Of a DNA stretch of 27,256 bases, positions 1-8,240 are shown piece after piece (position 1 is the first letter of the stretch; each line of letters starts with the position of its first letter). Below the pieces are notes generated by a model. That model made no database searches and was not told the DNA's origin. It worked only from the letters and a program-made list of their open reading frames with translations. Source of the DNA: Clostridia bacterium (GTDB taxonomy: Bacteria > Bacillota > Clostridia > Oscillospirales > Acutalibacteraceae); assembly GCA_017442445.1 (NCBI GenBank), contig JAFRZS010000235.1, positions 1-27,256 of the forward strand. The letters run 5' to 3'. The position numbers were made by a program, and so were the translations under genes.

Positions 1-305
1 TCGCTCTTTAATTTTTGTAAAATCATAGCAGAGATTTCTTGCGGTGTTAATGATTTGTCATCAATATTTACCTTGTAGTCTCTACCCATTTCTCTCTTGA
101 TTGAGCTGACTGTTCTGTCAGGATTTGTGATAGCCTGACGCTTTGCAACCTGACCTACCATACGTTCACCTGTTTTTGAGAAAGCAACAACTGAAGGAGT
201 TGTTCTTGCGCCTTCTGCGTTTGCGATAGCTACGGGTTCGCCACCCTCGATAACTGCTACACATGAGTTTGTTGTACCTAAGTCGATACCAATTGTTTTT
301 GCCAT
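1..305 (-). CDS. dnaK: Molecular chaperone DnaK (Hsp70), N-terminal part only
   Basis: About 101 N-terminal residues of the Hsp70 ATPase, which refolds proteins in the cytoplasm together with DnaJ and GrpE. The start MAKTIGIDLGTTNSCVAV carries the phosphate-1 loop of the actin-like ATPase fold (IDLGTTNS). It is followed by the family-typical GARTTPSVVAF, GQVAKRQAITNP and SSIKREMG segments. The ATG at 303-305 has an AGGAGG SD about 8 nt upstream on the minus strand. It is the last visible gene of hrcA-grpE-dnaK, 38 nt after grpE, so it should be repressed by HrcA through the CIRCE site upstream of hrcA. The rest of the gene lies outside the window to the left; nothing suggests that the truncation is biological. 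Confidence 0.98.
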   Translation of the reverse strand, partial: MAKTIGIDLGTTNSCVAVIEGGEPVAIANAEGARTTPSVVAFSKTGERMVGQVAKRQAITNPDRTVSSIKREMGRDYKVNIDDKSLTPQEISAMILQKLKS

Positions 306-343
306 TATATTTTCCTCCTAAAAATTATCTTATTTTATTTATC

Positions 344-856
344 TCAGTTTGCCACTTTAACTACTGCAAAGCGCAAAATTCTGTCGCCCATTTTGTATCC
401 CTTTGAGAATACTTCTGCTATTATGTTTTCGCCCAGTGTTTCATCATCAATGTGCATTACGGCACTGTGCATATTGGGGTCAAATTCTTCTCCTGCTTCG
501 CCGAAGGCTTCAACACCTAATTTTTTGAAAACTGAGTCAAACTGACCGAATATCATTTCAACACCTTTTTTGTAGTCCTCCAAAGATGCCTGAGAATTCA
601 TCGCAGCTCTTTCAAAGTTATCAATTACAGGTAAAAATTCTTCAAGAACTTTTGCCTTTGAGTCCGAGTACGCAGACTCTTTTTCCTTCTGAGAGCGTTT
701 GCGGAAATTATCATATTCAGCCGCAAGTCTCAGATAGAGATCATTTTTTTCATCAAGCTGTGCCTGAAGCTCAGCTTCCTTTGATTTTTTAGAGGTCTTT
801 TTTGTCTTTTTTTCTTCCAAAACCTCTTCATTATTTTTCTTTTCGGTTTCTGCCAC
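344..856 (-). CDS. grpE: GrpE nucleotide exchange factor for DnaK
   Basis: A 170-residue homodimeric co-chaperone that releases ADP from DnaK in the cytoplasm. The first 35 or so residues are Lys/Glu-rich and probably disordered. Next comes the long dimerising coiled coil, with the conserved AEYDNFRKRSQKE segment at about residues 46-58. The C-terminal beta-wing that contacts DnaK ends in GYKMGDRILRFAVVKVAN. Length is normal for a Firmicutes GrpE. The start is GTG, with AGAGGT a few bases upstream. It lies 33 nt after hrcA and 38 nt before dnaK with no promoter visible between them, so it is most likely co-transcribed and under CIRCE control. Confidence 0.97.
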   Translation of the reverse strand: MAETEKKNNEEVLEEKKTKKTSKKSKEAELQAQLDEKNDLYLRLAAEYDNFRKRSQKEKESAYSDSKAKVLEEFLPVIDNFERAAMNSQASLEDYKKGVEMIFGQFDSVFKKLGVEAFGEAGEEFDPNMHSAVMHIDDETLGENIIAEVFSKGYKMGDRILRFAVVKVAN

Positions 857-889
857 TTTTATACCTCTTTTCTTTATATCATATCCTGA

Positions 890-1912
890 TTATTCCAATA
901 TATCATCAAAAACTCTTCCGACGTGTTCGGACAGATATTTCATATTCGGAATGAGTCTTGCATAATCCATTCTCGTAGGTCCTATGACACACAAAGCACC
1001 GCCCGACTTGCTCTTTGTTGAATATCTGACTATTATCACGCTTGTATTTTTAAGCGGTCTGTATATATTTTCCTGACCGATTCTTATATCAAGCTCTTTT
1101 TTGCCTGATGTGATAAGCCTTGATACCGTGTCAGAATCCTTAAGAAAAGTCATAAGCTCATATGCATTGTCAAGTAATTCTCTGTGATGCAGAAGATTTG
1201 ACTGACCGTCAAGCATTATCTGTGTTCCCGACACCTCCGAGACCAATTCGGAAAGAGTTGCAATCAACGGTGACAGAAGGAATATTCCCCTATCTACCGA
1301 TGATACTATTGTCTGTAAGAGTGCTGTGTTAATCTCGATAAGCTGTCTGCCGATTATAATGTGATTTACAACATTATAAAAAATCTCAACCGTCGATTTC
1401 GTTATATTGAAATCCATTCTGCACAGCTTACTTTTGATTATTCCCGTTGAGGTCATGAGCACCATCATCAGAGTTCTGTTACCTACTCTTATCAGTTCTA
1501 CTCCCCTGACAGAAGCCGTATCGCCTCCCGGTGCGGCGGTCACTACTGCGCAATTGGTAATTCTTGCGAGCGTTTCACCTGCCTGTTCAAGTACCTGCTC
1601 GGGATCGCTTGATTTTGTATCAACTGCTCTCTCTATCATTCTGCGCTGAGAATCGGACAGTTCATAATTTTCCATCAGGTTGTCAATGTAATATCTGTAG
1701 CCCTTATCTGACGGGATTCTTCCTGCGGATGTATGAGGTTGGATAAGATAGCCTTTCTCCGACAGCTCCGACATCTCGTTTCGTACAGTTGCGGAAGATA
1801 TCGGAAGATTCAGCATATCAAGAAGCAGTTTCGATCCGACAGGCTCACCGGTTGCGATATACCGTTCTGTAACCGCTGTCAATATAAGTTGCTTTCTGTC
1901 GCTTAATACCAC
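890..1912 (-). CDS. hrcA: Heat-inducible transcription repressor HrcA
   Basis: A 340-residue repressor that binds the CIRCE inverted repeat and shuts off the groE and dnaK operons at normal temperature. Its folding depends on GroEL. Residues 1 to about 75 form the winged helix, with SSATVRNEMSELSEKGYL and the wing HTSAGRIPSDKGYRYYID, both diagnostic of HrcA. The remainder is the GAF-like dimerisation/inducer region, ending in the conserved IGPTRMDYARLIPNMKYLS. The GTG start has a modest GGCGGTG-type SD. It is the first gene of the heat-shock operon and should repress itself, because a perfect CIRCE lies 25 bp upstream of its start. Confidence 0.97.
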   Translation of the reverse strand: MVLSDRKQLILTAVTERYIATGEPVGSKLLLDMLNLPISSATVRNEMSELSEKGYLIQPHTSAGRIPSDKGYRYYIDNLMENYELSDSQRRMIERAVDTKSSDPEQVLEQAGETLARITNCAVVTAAPGGDTASVRGVELIRVGNRTLMMVLMTSTGIIKSKLCRMDFNITKSTVEIFYNVVNHIIIGRQLIEINTALLQTIVSSVDRGIFLLSPLIATLSELVSEVSGTQIMLDGQSNLLHHRELLDNAYELMTFLKDSDTVSRLITSGKKELDIRIGQENIYRPLKNTSVIIVRYSTKSKSGGALCVIGPTRMDYARLIPNMKYLSEHVGRVFDDILE

Positions 1913-1936
1913 CGTCCCACCGCCTTTCGCTATCAG

Positions 1937-1963
1937 TTAGCACTCTTGATATCAGAGTGCTAA
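1937..1963. promoter_or_regulatory. CIRCE operator (HrcA binding site)
   Basis: A perfect TTAGCACTC-N9-GAGTGCTAA inverted repeat matching the CIRCE consensus, extended to 10 bp per arm by a flanking G/C pair. It lies a few bases downstream of the hrcA -10 box. HrcA bound here should block the promoter, and the same sequence would form a hairpin in the mRNA leader. Confidence 0.98.
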
Positions 1964-1974
1964 CTCTACAATAT

Positions 1975-2003
1975 ACTATACATCGCTTTTTTAGTTTTGT
2001 CAA
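1975..2003 (-). promoter_or_regulatory. Sigma-A promoter of hrcA-grpE-dnaK
   Basis: On the minus strand, -35 TTGACA (1998-2003) and -10 TATAGT (1975-1980) are separated by exactly 17 nt. Transcription should start near 1968, just in front of CIRCE. This is the expected architecture for a class I heat-shock operon. Confidence 0.9.
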
Positions 2004-2037
2004 TATCTCAATTGTTAATACTTTGTAAAAAAAGACC

Positions 2038-2066
2038 TTGATTTTTCCACATTGATTGTGTATAAT
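2038..2066 (+). promoter_or_regulatory. Promoter of the XRE regulator gene
   Basis: -35 TTGATT (2038-2043) and a perfect -10 TATAAT (2061-2066) with 17-nt spacing, reading away from hrcA. Its -35 is 34 bp from the hrcA -35, so the two divergent promoters do not overlap. Confidence 0.85.
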
Positions 2067-2101
2067 AATCACATATTTACTCAGGAGGATATTATTATTA
2101 A

Positions 2102-2527
2102 ATGAAAAGCGATATAAATTCCAGACTTGAAAATAATTTTCCTGCAATTTTGAAAAGGCTTCGCGAAGAAAATAATATGACTCAACAGCAACTTGCAGAC
2201 TTTTTAAATCTTGAGCGTTCTTCGGTAGCTAAGTACGAAAAGGGAAAAAGCACTCCTAATCCGGAAACACTTCTTGCAATATCCAAAATTTTCAACACCA
2301 CTGTTGATTACCTCATCAAAGGCACTCAGACGGAAGTTGCTAATACAGTTCATTCTCAGATTCCCGAATATAATGAATCACCTCTTCCGATCATAGACAC
2401 TCAGCGTATGTTTGAGCTGACAAACGATGAGCAGTTCCTTGTTGTTTATTTCAGAATGCTCGACCGTGACCCGAAAATTCTTGAACAGCTCAGGGAAGAA
2501 TTTAATAGCCGTAATAACACAAAATGA
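2102..2527 (+). CDS. XRE-family helix-turn-helix transcriptional regulator
   Basis: A 141-residue cytoplasmic DNA-binding protein. Residues 15-70 form a classic HTH_3/Cro-C1 domain (LKRLREENNMTQQQLADFL, then RSSVAKYEKGKSTP), ending in the usual VDYLI. The tail of about 70 residues has no motif I recognise and ends in an acidic amphipathic helix. The ATG lies 12 nt after GGAGGA, a rather long spacing, but no better start is in frame. It has its own promoter, diverges from hrcA, and precedes the M16 peptidase pair. Its targets cannot be told from the sequence; autoregulation is common in this family. The domain call is certain and the role unknown. Confidence 0.9.
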   Translation: MKSDINSRLENNFPAILKRLREENNMTQQQLADFLNLERSSVAKYEKGKSTPNPETLLAISKIFNTTVDYLIKGTQTEVANTVHSQIPEYNESPLPIIDTQRMFELTNDEQFLVVYFRMLDRDPKILEQLREEFNSRNNTK

Positions 2528-2528
2528 T

Positions 2529-2558
2529 ATTAAGCAAGAGCCAAGGCTCTTGCTTAAT
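2529..2558 (+). terminator. Strong hairpin after the XRE gene (terminator or processing site)
   Basis: A 14-bp perfect inverted repeat, ATTAAGCAAGAGCC and its complement, with only 2 nt between the arms, starting 2 nt after the XRE stop. No U-run follows it on the plus strand, so it is a poor intrinsic terminator and may allow read-through into the peptidase genes or protect the 3' end of the XRE message. Confidence 0.55.
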
Positions 2559-2589
2559 TAGTAACCAAAATAATTCAAAGGAGAACCCA

Positions 2590-3873
2590 ATGAATAATTT
2601 TCAGATAAAAAATATTGCTGACGGTGTAAGACTTTTCACCTGTCAGACATCACGCTTCAAAACAAATAAGATTTCAATAGTTCTCGCATTACCTCTCAAC
2701 GAAAATGCCTCAGCTAATGCGATACTTCCGTATATTCTCACGCGTTCATGCAAGGATTACCCCGATTTCACTCAGCTTAACAGATGCCTTGCAGACTTAT
2801 ACAACGCAACAGTTATAAGAGGTGTACAGAAAGCGGGAGATTCACAGCTTCTTCATCTCGGTCTTTCATTCATTGATGACCGCTTCGCTCTTGAAGAAAA
2901 CGAAAGCATTTCCGCAAATGCCGCAAAGCTTCTTTTGCAGATGCTTTTTGAACCCAAGTTCAAAGACGGCGAATTCACTCAGGAAGACCTTGATTTAGAA
3001 AAAAGATTGCTCATTGAAACAATCAGAAGTGAGCTTAATGACAAACGCATTTATGCCGCAAAAAGATGTCTGGAAATCATGTTTAAAGATGATGCTTACA
3101 GCATAAACACTCTCGGTAAAATTTCCGAAGTTGAAAATCTTACTTTTGATGACATTTTTGCCGCTTGGAAGAATGCGCTTCAGACAGCGACAATTCAGAT
3201 AAATATTATCGGCAACTGCAACATTGAAAAAATTGAAGATGAAATAAAAGATTATTTCTCATCAATTGACAGAAAGCCTGTAAAGCCGGAAACAGTTTTC
3301 TCCTCAGATGTTGAGAAAATGAGCGAACACCGTGAAAAGATGAATCTCAATCAGAGTAAGCTTGTTATCGGTTTGCGTACAGGTATGAAAAATCAGACCG
3401 ATGACCTTGCAGCTTTCCAGGTTACAAACGCACTCTTCGGAGGCATTCCTACATCTTTACTTTTCTCTCATGTGCGTGAAGAATTAAGTCTTTGCTATTA
3501 CTGTTCTTCTCAGCTTCAGCGAGGTAAGGGTGTCATGTTTGTTCAAAGCGGTATCGAAGAAAAGCATTATGAAATTGCAAAAACAGAAATTCTCAAGCAA
3601 CTTGATGTTTTATGTAATAATGAATTTTCCGATGAAACATTTGACGCCGCAAAAAAAGCTATATGTGACTCTCTCGGCGGTGTTTATGATACTCCGTCTT
3701 CAATCAATTCATGGTATATAACTCAGGTTTTATCAGATGAAATTTTAAAACCCGAAGTACTTTCCGAAAATATCCGCAACGTCACACGCGAAGACGTCTG
3801 CCGTGTCGCAAAAACAATTGTTCCCGACACAGTTTATTTACTTGAAGGGGAGGCAGAAACTGATGAAAATTGA
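2590..3873 (+). CDS. ymfF: M16-family peptidase-like protein, catalytically dead partner (YmfF/YfmF type)
   Basis: A 427-residue protein of the insulinase/mitochondrial processing peptidase (M16) fold. The start is the ATG with AAAGGAG 6 nt upstream; the open frame extends further upstream but without an SD. The N-terminal domain lacks the HxxEH zinc motif: where it is expected, around residues 45-60, the sequence reads ILTRSCKDYPDFTQLNRCLADLYNA. It should therefore be the non-catalytic half of an M16 heterodimer. The C-terminal half keeps the M16 substrate-cavity features (LFGGIPTSLLFSHVREELSLCYY). It overlaps the catalytic partner gene by 11 nt. In Firmicutes this pair corresponds to B. subtilis YmfF/YmfH, named in some databases as associated with EF-P modification; the actual substrate is not shown here. 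Confidence 0.85.
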   Translation: MNNFQIKNIADGVRLFTCQTSRFKTNKISIVLALPLNENASANAILPYILTRSCKDYPDFTQLNRCLADLYNATVIRGVQKAGDSQLLHLGLSFIDDRFALEENESISANAAKLLLQMLFEPKFKDGEFTQEDLDLEKRLLIETIRSELNDKRIYAAKRCLEIMFKDDAYSINTLGKISEVENLTFDDIFAAWKNALQTATIQINIIGNCNIEKIEDEIKDYFSSIDRKPVKPETVFSSDVEKMSEHREKMNLNQSKLVIGLRTGMKNQTDDLAAFQVTNALFGGIPTSLLFSHVREELSLCYYCSSQLQRGKGVMFVQSGIEEKHYEIAKTEILKQLDVLCNNEFSDETFDAAKKAICDSLGGVYDTPSSINSWYITQVLSDEILKPEVLSENIRNVTREDVCRVAKTIVPDTVYLLEGEAETDEN

Positions 3874-5140
3874 AAAAATCGTACACGAAAAACTTGATGA
3901 ATTTTATTATAAAATCAATCATGACAGCGGACTCACAATATACGTGATGCCAAAACCGGGTTATGCATCTTCATATGCGGTATTCGGAACCAAATACGGT
4001 TCAATTGATACTTGCTTCAGACTTGAAGGAGAGGAAGAATTTACAACCGTTCCCGAAGGTATCGCACACTTCCTTGAACACAAGCTTTTTGAAAGCGAAG
4101 AGCTTGATGCTTTTCAGCTTTATGCACAGACAGGCGCAAACGCAAATGCCTACACATCATTTGACAGAACCTGTTATATATTCGCTTGTACAGGCGACTT
4201 CAAAGGTTCATTAAAAATTCTTCTTGACTTTGTTCAGTCCCCCTATTTCACACAGAAGACAGTTGCAAAGGAACAGGGCATCATCGGTCAGGAAATCAAA
4301 ATGACTCAGGACAATCCCGGTTGGGCATTGCTTTTCAATCTTCTTGAATGTCTTTATCATAATCACCCTGTAAAAATTGAAATTGCAGGAACTGTTGACT
4401 CTATTGCAAAAATTGATGCAGATTTACTTTACAAGTGCTACAACACTTTCTACTCACTCTCAAATATGACTCTTTGTGTTGCGGGTAATGTAAGCGTTGA
4501 CGATGTTCTTGAAATCGCAGATGCTCAGCTTAAAAAGAGCGAACCGAAAGTCATTGAAAGAACATTCCCCGAAGAACCCGATGAAATCGTTTGTGACTAT
4601 AAGGAAGTATCTCTGCCTGTTTCAAGTCCTTTGTTCATGCTCGGCTTCAAGGAAAAAATGGATTCAACAGAACGCAGTCTTAAAGAAAGAATTGCCGCTA
4701 AAGTTCTTATGGAAATTCTCTGCGGTGATTCCTCCGAGTTATACAAAGAGCTTTTCAATGAGAATCTTATCAACACAACATTCTCGTTTGAATATTTCAA
4801 CGGCTTCGGTCATTCCGCCTGTTTCTTTGAGGGCGAATCAAACGACCCCAAGAAAGTGCGCGACAGAATTATTGAAGGAGTCAGGAAGCTCAGAGAAAAC
4901 GGTATTGACGAAAAAGAATTTATCAGAGTCAAAAAAGCTCTTTACGGCGCTATGGTTATGGAATACAACGATGTTGATGACCTTGCTAACTCTCTTGCCG
5001 AAGCACATTTTGACAACATCGGTTTCTTTGACGATTTTAAAGTGATTGAAGAACTTACCGTAGAAGATGTCAAAGCGGTTCTTGATTATGCATTAAAACC
5101 GGAATACTGTGCACTCTCGGTAATCAGTCCCAAAGAATAA
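3863..5140 (+). CDS. ymfH: M16-family zinc peptidase, catalytic partner (YmfH/YfmH type)
   Basis: A 425-residue M16 metallopeptidase. The inverted zinc motif HFLEH is at residues 69-73. The distal glutamate ligand is probably E144 in GIIGQEIKM, the usual distance from HxxEH. The ATG lies inside the last codons of the preceding gene (11-nt overlap), with GGGGAGG about 9 nt upstream, which suggests translational coupling and equimolar subunits. No signal peptide is visible, so it acts in the cytoplasm. The pairing of one active and one inactive M16 subunit follows the family pattern. Assignment to the YmfH type rests on remembered family features and gene order; its substrate is unknown. Confidence 0.9.
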   Translation: MKIEKIVHEKLDEFYYKINHDSGLTIYVMPKPGYASSYAVFGTKYGSIDTCFRLEGEEEFTTVPEGIAHFLEHKLFESEELDAFQLYAQTGANANAYTSFDRTCYIFACTGDFKGSLKILLDFVQSPYFTQKTVAKEQGIIGQEIKMTQDNPGWALLFNLLECLYHNHPVKIEIAGTVDSIAKIDADLLYKCYNTFYSLSNMTLCVAGNVSVDDVLEIADAQLKKSEPKVIERTFPEEPDEIVCDYKEVSLPVSSPLFMLGFKEKMDSTERSLKERIAAKVLMEILCGDSSELYKELFNENLINTTFSFEYFNGFGHSACFFEGESNDPKKVRDRIIEGVRKLRENGIDEKEFIRVKKALYGAMVMEYNDVDDLANSLAEAHFDNIGFFDDFKVIEELTVEDVKAVLDYALKPEYCALSVISPKE

Positions 5141-5155
5141 CACAGGAGGTTTCAT

Positions 5156-7144
5156 ATGTCTGATTTTACACTTGTCACTTTTCCTAAACTAAATTGGAGC
5201 TTCAATGTTCCTTCTGTTCTGGCAGATTTCAATTTATTCGGTATGCCGGTAACCATAAAATTTTACGGCGCAATAATTGCATTCGGATTTTTACTTGCAG
5301 TATTGTTCGGCGGCAGATATGCTTACAAATGGAAAATGAACCTCGATAAGATGCTCGATGTTCTTATCTACGGTACATTTGCAGGAATTATCGGCGCAAG
5401 ACTTTATTATGTTTTCTTCTCCGATTGGGACAGATACAAACAGAATCCGCTTGATATATTCAAAATATGGGAAGGCGGTATCGCCATCTACGGCGGACTT
5501 ATCGGTGCATTGATTGCCGCTTACATCGTATGCAGAGTACGAAAGCTCAATTTCTACAATCTCCTTGACTTATGCGGTATGAGTTTTCTTATCGGTCAGG
5601 GCATCGGGCGTTGGGGTAATTTTACCAACCAGGAAGCATTCGGAATAAACACCGATCTTCCGTGGGGTATGTACAGCGAAAAAACTCAGGCATATCTCAG
5701 CAGTCCCGCAATTCAGAAATTCCTTTCAGAACACAACCTTACAGTTGACCCGTCAGCACCTGTTCACCCCACATTTTTATATGAGTCACTCTGGTGTCTG
5801 TTAGGTTTCGTCTTGCTTTTCATCATTTGTAAGAAATTCAGAAAATTCAGCGGTCAGATCATTCTCTGTTACGGAATCTGGTACGGAATCGGCAGAACAA
5901 TATTTGAAGGTTTAAGAACAGACAGCCTTTATTTCTTCAATCTTCAGATTTTCGGCTACTATATCCGCACATCTCAGGTTCTTTCAATTGCTCTTGTAAT
6001 TTTCTGCACAGTATTACTCATAGTCAAACTCATAAAATACACAAAAAATCCGCAGCCCATTGAAGGCGTGGACTTTTTCCCGGAGGAAGATATCATGACA
6101 AAAATCAAATGCAAAAAGTTCGGCACAACACCCGACGGAAAATCCGTTGAAATCTATACAATAAAAAATAAAATCGGTGCAAAGGCTGAAATCATCACAT
6201 ACGGCGCAACACTCCACAGCCTTTCCGTACCTGACAGAAATCTCAATTTCTCCGATGTACTTATCGGTTTTGACGACCTTGAAGGTCACATGACAAGGTC
6301 TGATTATCAGGGTCAGACAGTCGGCAGATATGCAAACCGCATCGCAGGCGGTAAGTTTACTCTCAACGGCGAGGAATACAATGTAACAATAAACGAAAAC
6401 GGCATCACAACTTTACACGGCGGCGGAGAATTTTCTCACGCAATCTGGAAGGCACAGCCTATCAGTGACACAACATTAAAGCTTACTTATGAAAGTGCTG
6501 ACGGACAGGAAGGATTCCCCGGTAATGTCAAGGCTACTGTTTTCTATACATTCACAGATGACAATGAGCTTTTCATTGACTACGAAGCTACAACAGATAA
6601 AGATACTATAATCAATCTTACAAACCACGCATATTTCAATCTTAACGGATTTGACGGCGCTCCGATAACAAATCACATTATGAAAATAAATGCTGATCAT
6701 TTTACTCCCACTGACGAAAACAGCATTCCCACAGGTGAGTTGAGAAAGGTTGAAGGTACTCCCTTTGATTTCAGAAAATTCAAGTCAATCGGTGAAGAAA
6801 TACACGCCGACTATGACCAGCTTACAATGTGCAAGGGCTATGACCACAACTTCTGTCTGAATGAAAGAGATTCCGAAAAAGACGCTGTAATTATTGTTAA
6901 AGAAGAAAACACAGGCAGAGTTATGAGTGTTTATACTGACCTCCCCGGTGTTCAGCTTTATACAGGTAATTTCCTTGATAATATCCCGGGAAAAAACGGT
7001 ACTGTTATGAATCAGCACAGCGGTTTCTGTCTTGAAACTCAGTACTATCCCGACACACCCAATCAGCCCTCTTTCCCCTCTTGTGTACTCAAAGCAGGAG
7101 AAACATGGAAATCAACAACAGCATATAAATTCACAGTAGAATAA
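5156..7144 (+). CDS. lgt: Prolipoprotein diacylglyceryl transferase fused in frame to aldose 1-epimerase (Lgt-GalM)
   Basis: A 662-codon frame holding two complete enzymes. Residues 1 to about 295 are Lgt, a seven-span membrane enzyme that adds diacylglycerol to the lipobox cysteine of prolipoproteins. Visible motifs are WEGGIAIYGGLIGA (105-118; Tyr replaces the His of E. coli HGG), the signature GRWGNFTNQE (151-160), HPTFLYES (204-211) and YGIGRTIFEGLR (243-254). After the last membrane span and a short acidic linker, residues 314-662 are galactose mutarotase. In GalM numbering these include GRYANRI, TTLHGG, catalytic His178 in TNHAYFNL, GYDHNF, and catalytic Glu314 in CLETQYYPD. Lgt's C-terminus is cytoplasmic, so a fused GalM would be on the correct side. 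AGGAGG precedes the ATG; folD follows by 11 nt. Separate GalM initiation at 6095 is possible. Both domain calls are firm; whether the fused protein is made is open. Confidence 0.93.
   Translation: MSDFTLVTFPKLNWSFNVPSVLADFNLFGMPVTIKFYGAIIAFGFLLAVLFGGRYAYKWKMNLDKMLDVLIYGTFAGIIGARLYYVFFSDWDRYKQNPLDIFKIWEGGIAIYGGLIGALIAAYIVCRVRKLNFYNLLDLCGMSFLIGQGIGRWGNFTNQEAFGINTDLPWGMYSEKTQAYLSSPAIQKFLSEHNLTVDPSAPVHPTFLYESLWCLLGFVLLFIICKKFRKFSGQIILCYGIWYGIGRTIFEGLRTDSLYFFNLQIFGYYIRTSQVLSIALVIFCTVLLIVKLIKYTKNPQPIEGVDFFPEEDIMTKIKCKKFGTTPDGKSVEIYTIKNKIGAKAEIITYGATLHSLSVPDRNLNFSDVLIGFDDLEGHMTRSDYQGQTVGRYANRIAGGKFTLNGEEYNVTINENGITTLHGGGEFSHAIWKAQPISDTTLKLTYESADGQEGFPGNVKATVFYTFTDDNELFIDYEATTDKDTIINLTNHAYFNLNGFDGAPITNHIMKINADHFTPTDENSIPTGELRKVEGTPFDFRKFKSIGEEIHADYDQLTMCKGYDHNFCLNERDSEKDAVIIVKEENTGRVMSVYTDLPGVQLYTGNFLDNIPGKNGTVMNQHSGFCLETQYYPDTPNQPSFPSCVLKAGETWKSTTAYKFTVE
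6082..6097 (+). promoter_or_regulatory. galM: Internal SD and ATG at the start of the GalM module
   Basis: GGAGGA (6082-6087) stands 7 nt before an in-frame ATG (6095-6097). That ATG is codon 314 of the Lgt frame and exactly where a free-standing GalM normally begins (MTKIKCKKFGTTPDG). A 349-residue GalM could therefore be made independently in addition to, or instead of, the Lgt-GalM fusion. Confidence 0.8.
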
Positions 7145-7155
7145 GGAGAAAAAAT

Positions 7156-8019
7156 ATGGCAATTTTAATTGACGGAAAAAAAGTTGCAGCCGATATCTTG
7201 GCTGATGCATCTGAAAAAACAAAAGAACTCAAAGCTCAGGGGAAAGAGGTTTCTCTTGCAGTTATAATTGTAGGTAATAACCCCGCATCAAGAGTTTATG
7301 TAAATAACAAAGAAAAGGATTGCGCTAACTGCGGTATCCGTTCCATAGAGTACGCACTTGACGAAAACACAACTCAGGAAGAATTGGAAGCTCTTATCAA
7401 CAAGCTTAATAACGATGACTCTGTTGACGGTATCCTCTGTCAGCTTCCCTTGCCGAAGCATCTTGACGAAAAAATCGTTATTGAGTCAATTTCTCCCGAC
7501 AAGGATGTTGATGCTTTCCACCCCATAAACACAGGTAAAATAATGTCAGGTGACTACAATCTTCTCCCTTGTACTCCCGCAGGTGTAATGGAGCTTTTAA
7601 AAGCTTATGACATAGATGCAACAGGTAAACATTGTGTTGTCATCGGAAGAAGCAACATTGTCGGCAAACCCATGGCTATGCTTTTACTCCACAAAAACGG
7701 CACTGTCAGCATATGCCATTCAAGAACAAAGGACTTGGCAGAAATGACAAAACAGGCTGATATCCTCGTTGTTGCTATCGGTAAAGCTAAGTTTGTAACA
7801 GGCGATATGGTAAAAGAAGGCGCAGTTGTTATTGATGTCGGTATGGACCGCGACGAAAACGGAAAACTCTGCGGTGATGTTGATTTTGACAGCGTTGAAC
7901 CCAAGGCTTCATATATCACTCCCGTACCCGGCGGCGTAGGCCCGATGACCAGAGCAATACTTATGCAAAATGCTGTTACAGCGGCAAAAATTTCTTTGTC
8001 AAAAAAAGTAGTAAAATAA
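7156..8019 (+). CDS. folD: Bifunctional methylenetetrahydrofolate dehydrogenase/cyclohydrolase FolD
   Basis: A 287-residue cytoplasmic enzyme that interconverts 5,10-methylene-THF and 10-formyl-THF (NADP-dependent dehydrogenase plus cyclohydrolase) in one-carbon metabolism. The catalytic lysine is in YVNNKEK (K52). Folate-site signatures are DGILCQLPLP and DVDAFHPINTGKI, then CTPAGVMELL. The Rossmann nucleotide-binding loop is GRSNIVGKPMAMLL, and the C-terminal PVPGGVGPMT is family-diagnostic. Length is typical. The ATG has AAGGAG 8 nt upstream, and the gene follows the lgt-galM frame by 11 nt, so it is probably in the same transcript. The next promoter begins 4 nt after its stop. Confidence 0.98.
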   Translation: MAILIDGKKVAADILADASEKTKELKAQGKEVSLAVIIVGNNPASRVYVNNKEKDCANCGIRSIEYALDENTTQEELEALINKLNNDDSVDGILCQLPLPKHLDEKIVIESISPDKDVDAFHPINTGKIMSGDYNLLPCTPAGVMELLKAYDIDATGKHCVVIGRSNIVGKPMAMLLLHKNGTVSICHSRTKDLAEMTKQADILVVAIGKAKFVTGDMVKEGAVVIDVGMDRDENGKLCGDVDFDSVEPKASYITPVPGGVGPMTRAILMQNAVTAAKISLSKKVVK

Positions 8020-8022
8020 CTC

Positions 8023-8051
8023 TTGAAATATATAAAAATATATTGTATAAT
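8023..8051 (+). promoter_or_regulatory. Promoter of the SRP RNA gene
   Basis: -35 TTGAAA (8023-8028), 17-nt spacer, perfect -10 TATAAT (8046-8051). The expected start near 8058 is a little upstream of the paired RNA body. The same transcript may continue into dnaX, since no terminator is visible between them. Confidence 0.85.
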
Positions 8052-8074
8052 AGTTAAGCAATAAAGTTAGAAGC

Positions 8075-8218
8075 AGGGCTTTGACTTTATCATGTAGCGT
8101 GTGGGTCCTGCGCGACGGAGCGCTGTGAACCATGTCAGACGGGGAACCGAGCAGCATTAAGCGGATTGCCTCGTGCGCCGCAGTCCGCCTGCACGTTACA
8201 TGATGAGGTCAAAGTCTA
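8075..8218 (+). ncRNA. ffs: Signal recognition particle RNA (4.5S/scRNA)
   Basis: The 5' and 3' ends pair over a long helix (CTTTGACTTTATCATGTA against TACATGATGAGGTCAAAG, with two G:U pairs), giving an elongated hairpin. The apical domain carries the Ffh-binding signature: GTCAG (8134-8138), a CGG-GGAA-CCG stem with a GGAA tetraloop (8140-8149), then AGCAGC (8150-8155), preceded by TGTGAACCA as in Bacillus-type SRP RNAs. It directs ribosomes to the membrane with Ffh. Exact ends are uncertain by several bases. At about 145 nt it looks like the small form without an obvious Alu domain. dnaX begins 23 nt downstream, a common Firmicutes arrangement. Confidence 0.92.
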
Positions 8219-8240
8219 ATTTAATTAAGGTGGTGATTTT

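Noticed and set aside
1407..1746. Open frames on the plus strand inside hrcA, and similar antisense frames throughout the window
   Set aside because: They lie opposite well-identified genes, lack SD sites and show no recognisable domain.
2529..2558. Standard intrinsic terminator after the XRE gene
   Set aside because: The stem is strong but no T-run follows on the plus strand, so it is recorded as a hairpin with doubtful terminator function.
2524..2589. Longer N-terminus for the first M16 protein
   Set aside because: The extension overlaps the XRE stop and the 14-bp hairpin, and has no SD; the ATG at 2590 has AAAGGAG at 6 nt and gives a family-like N-terminus.
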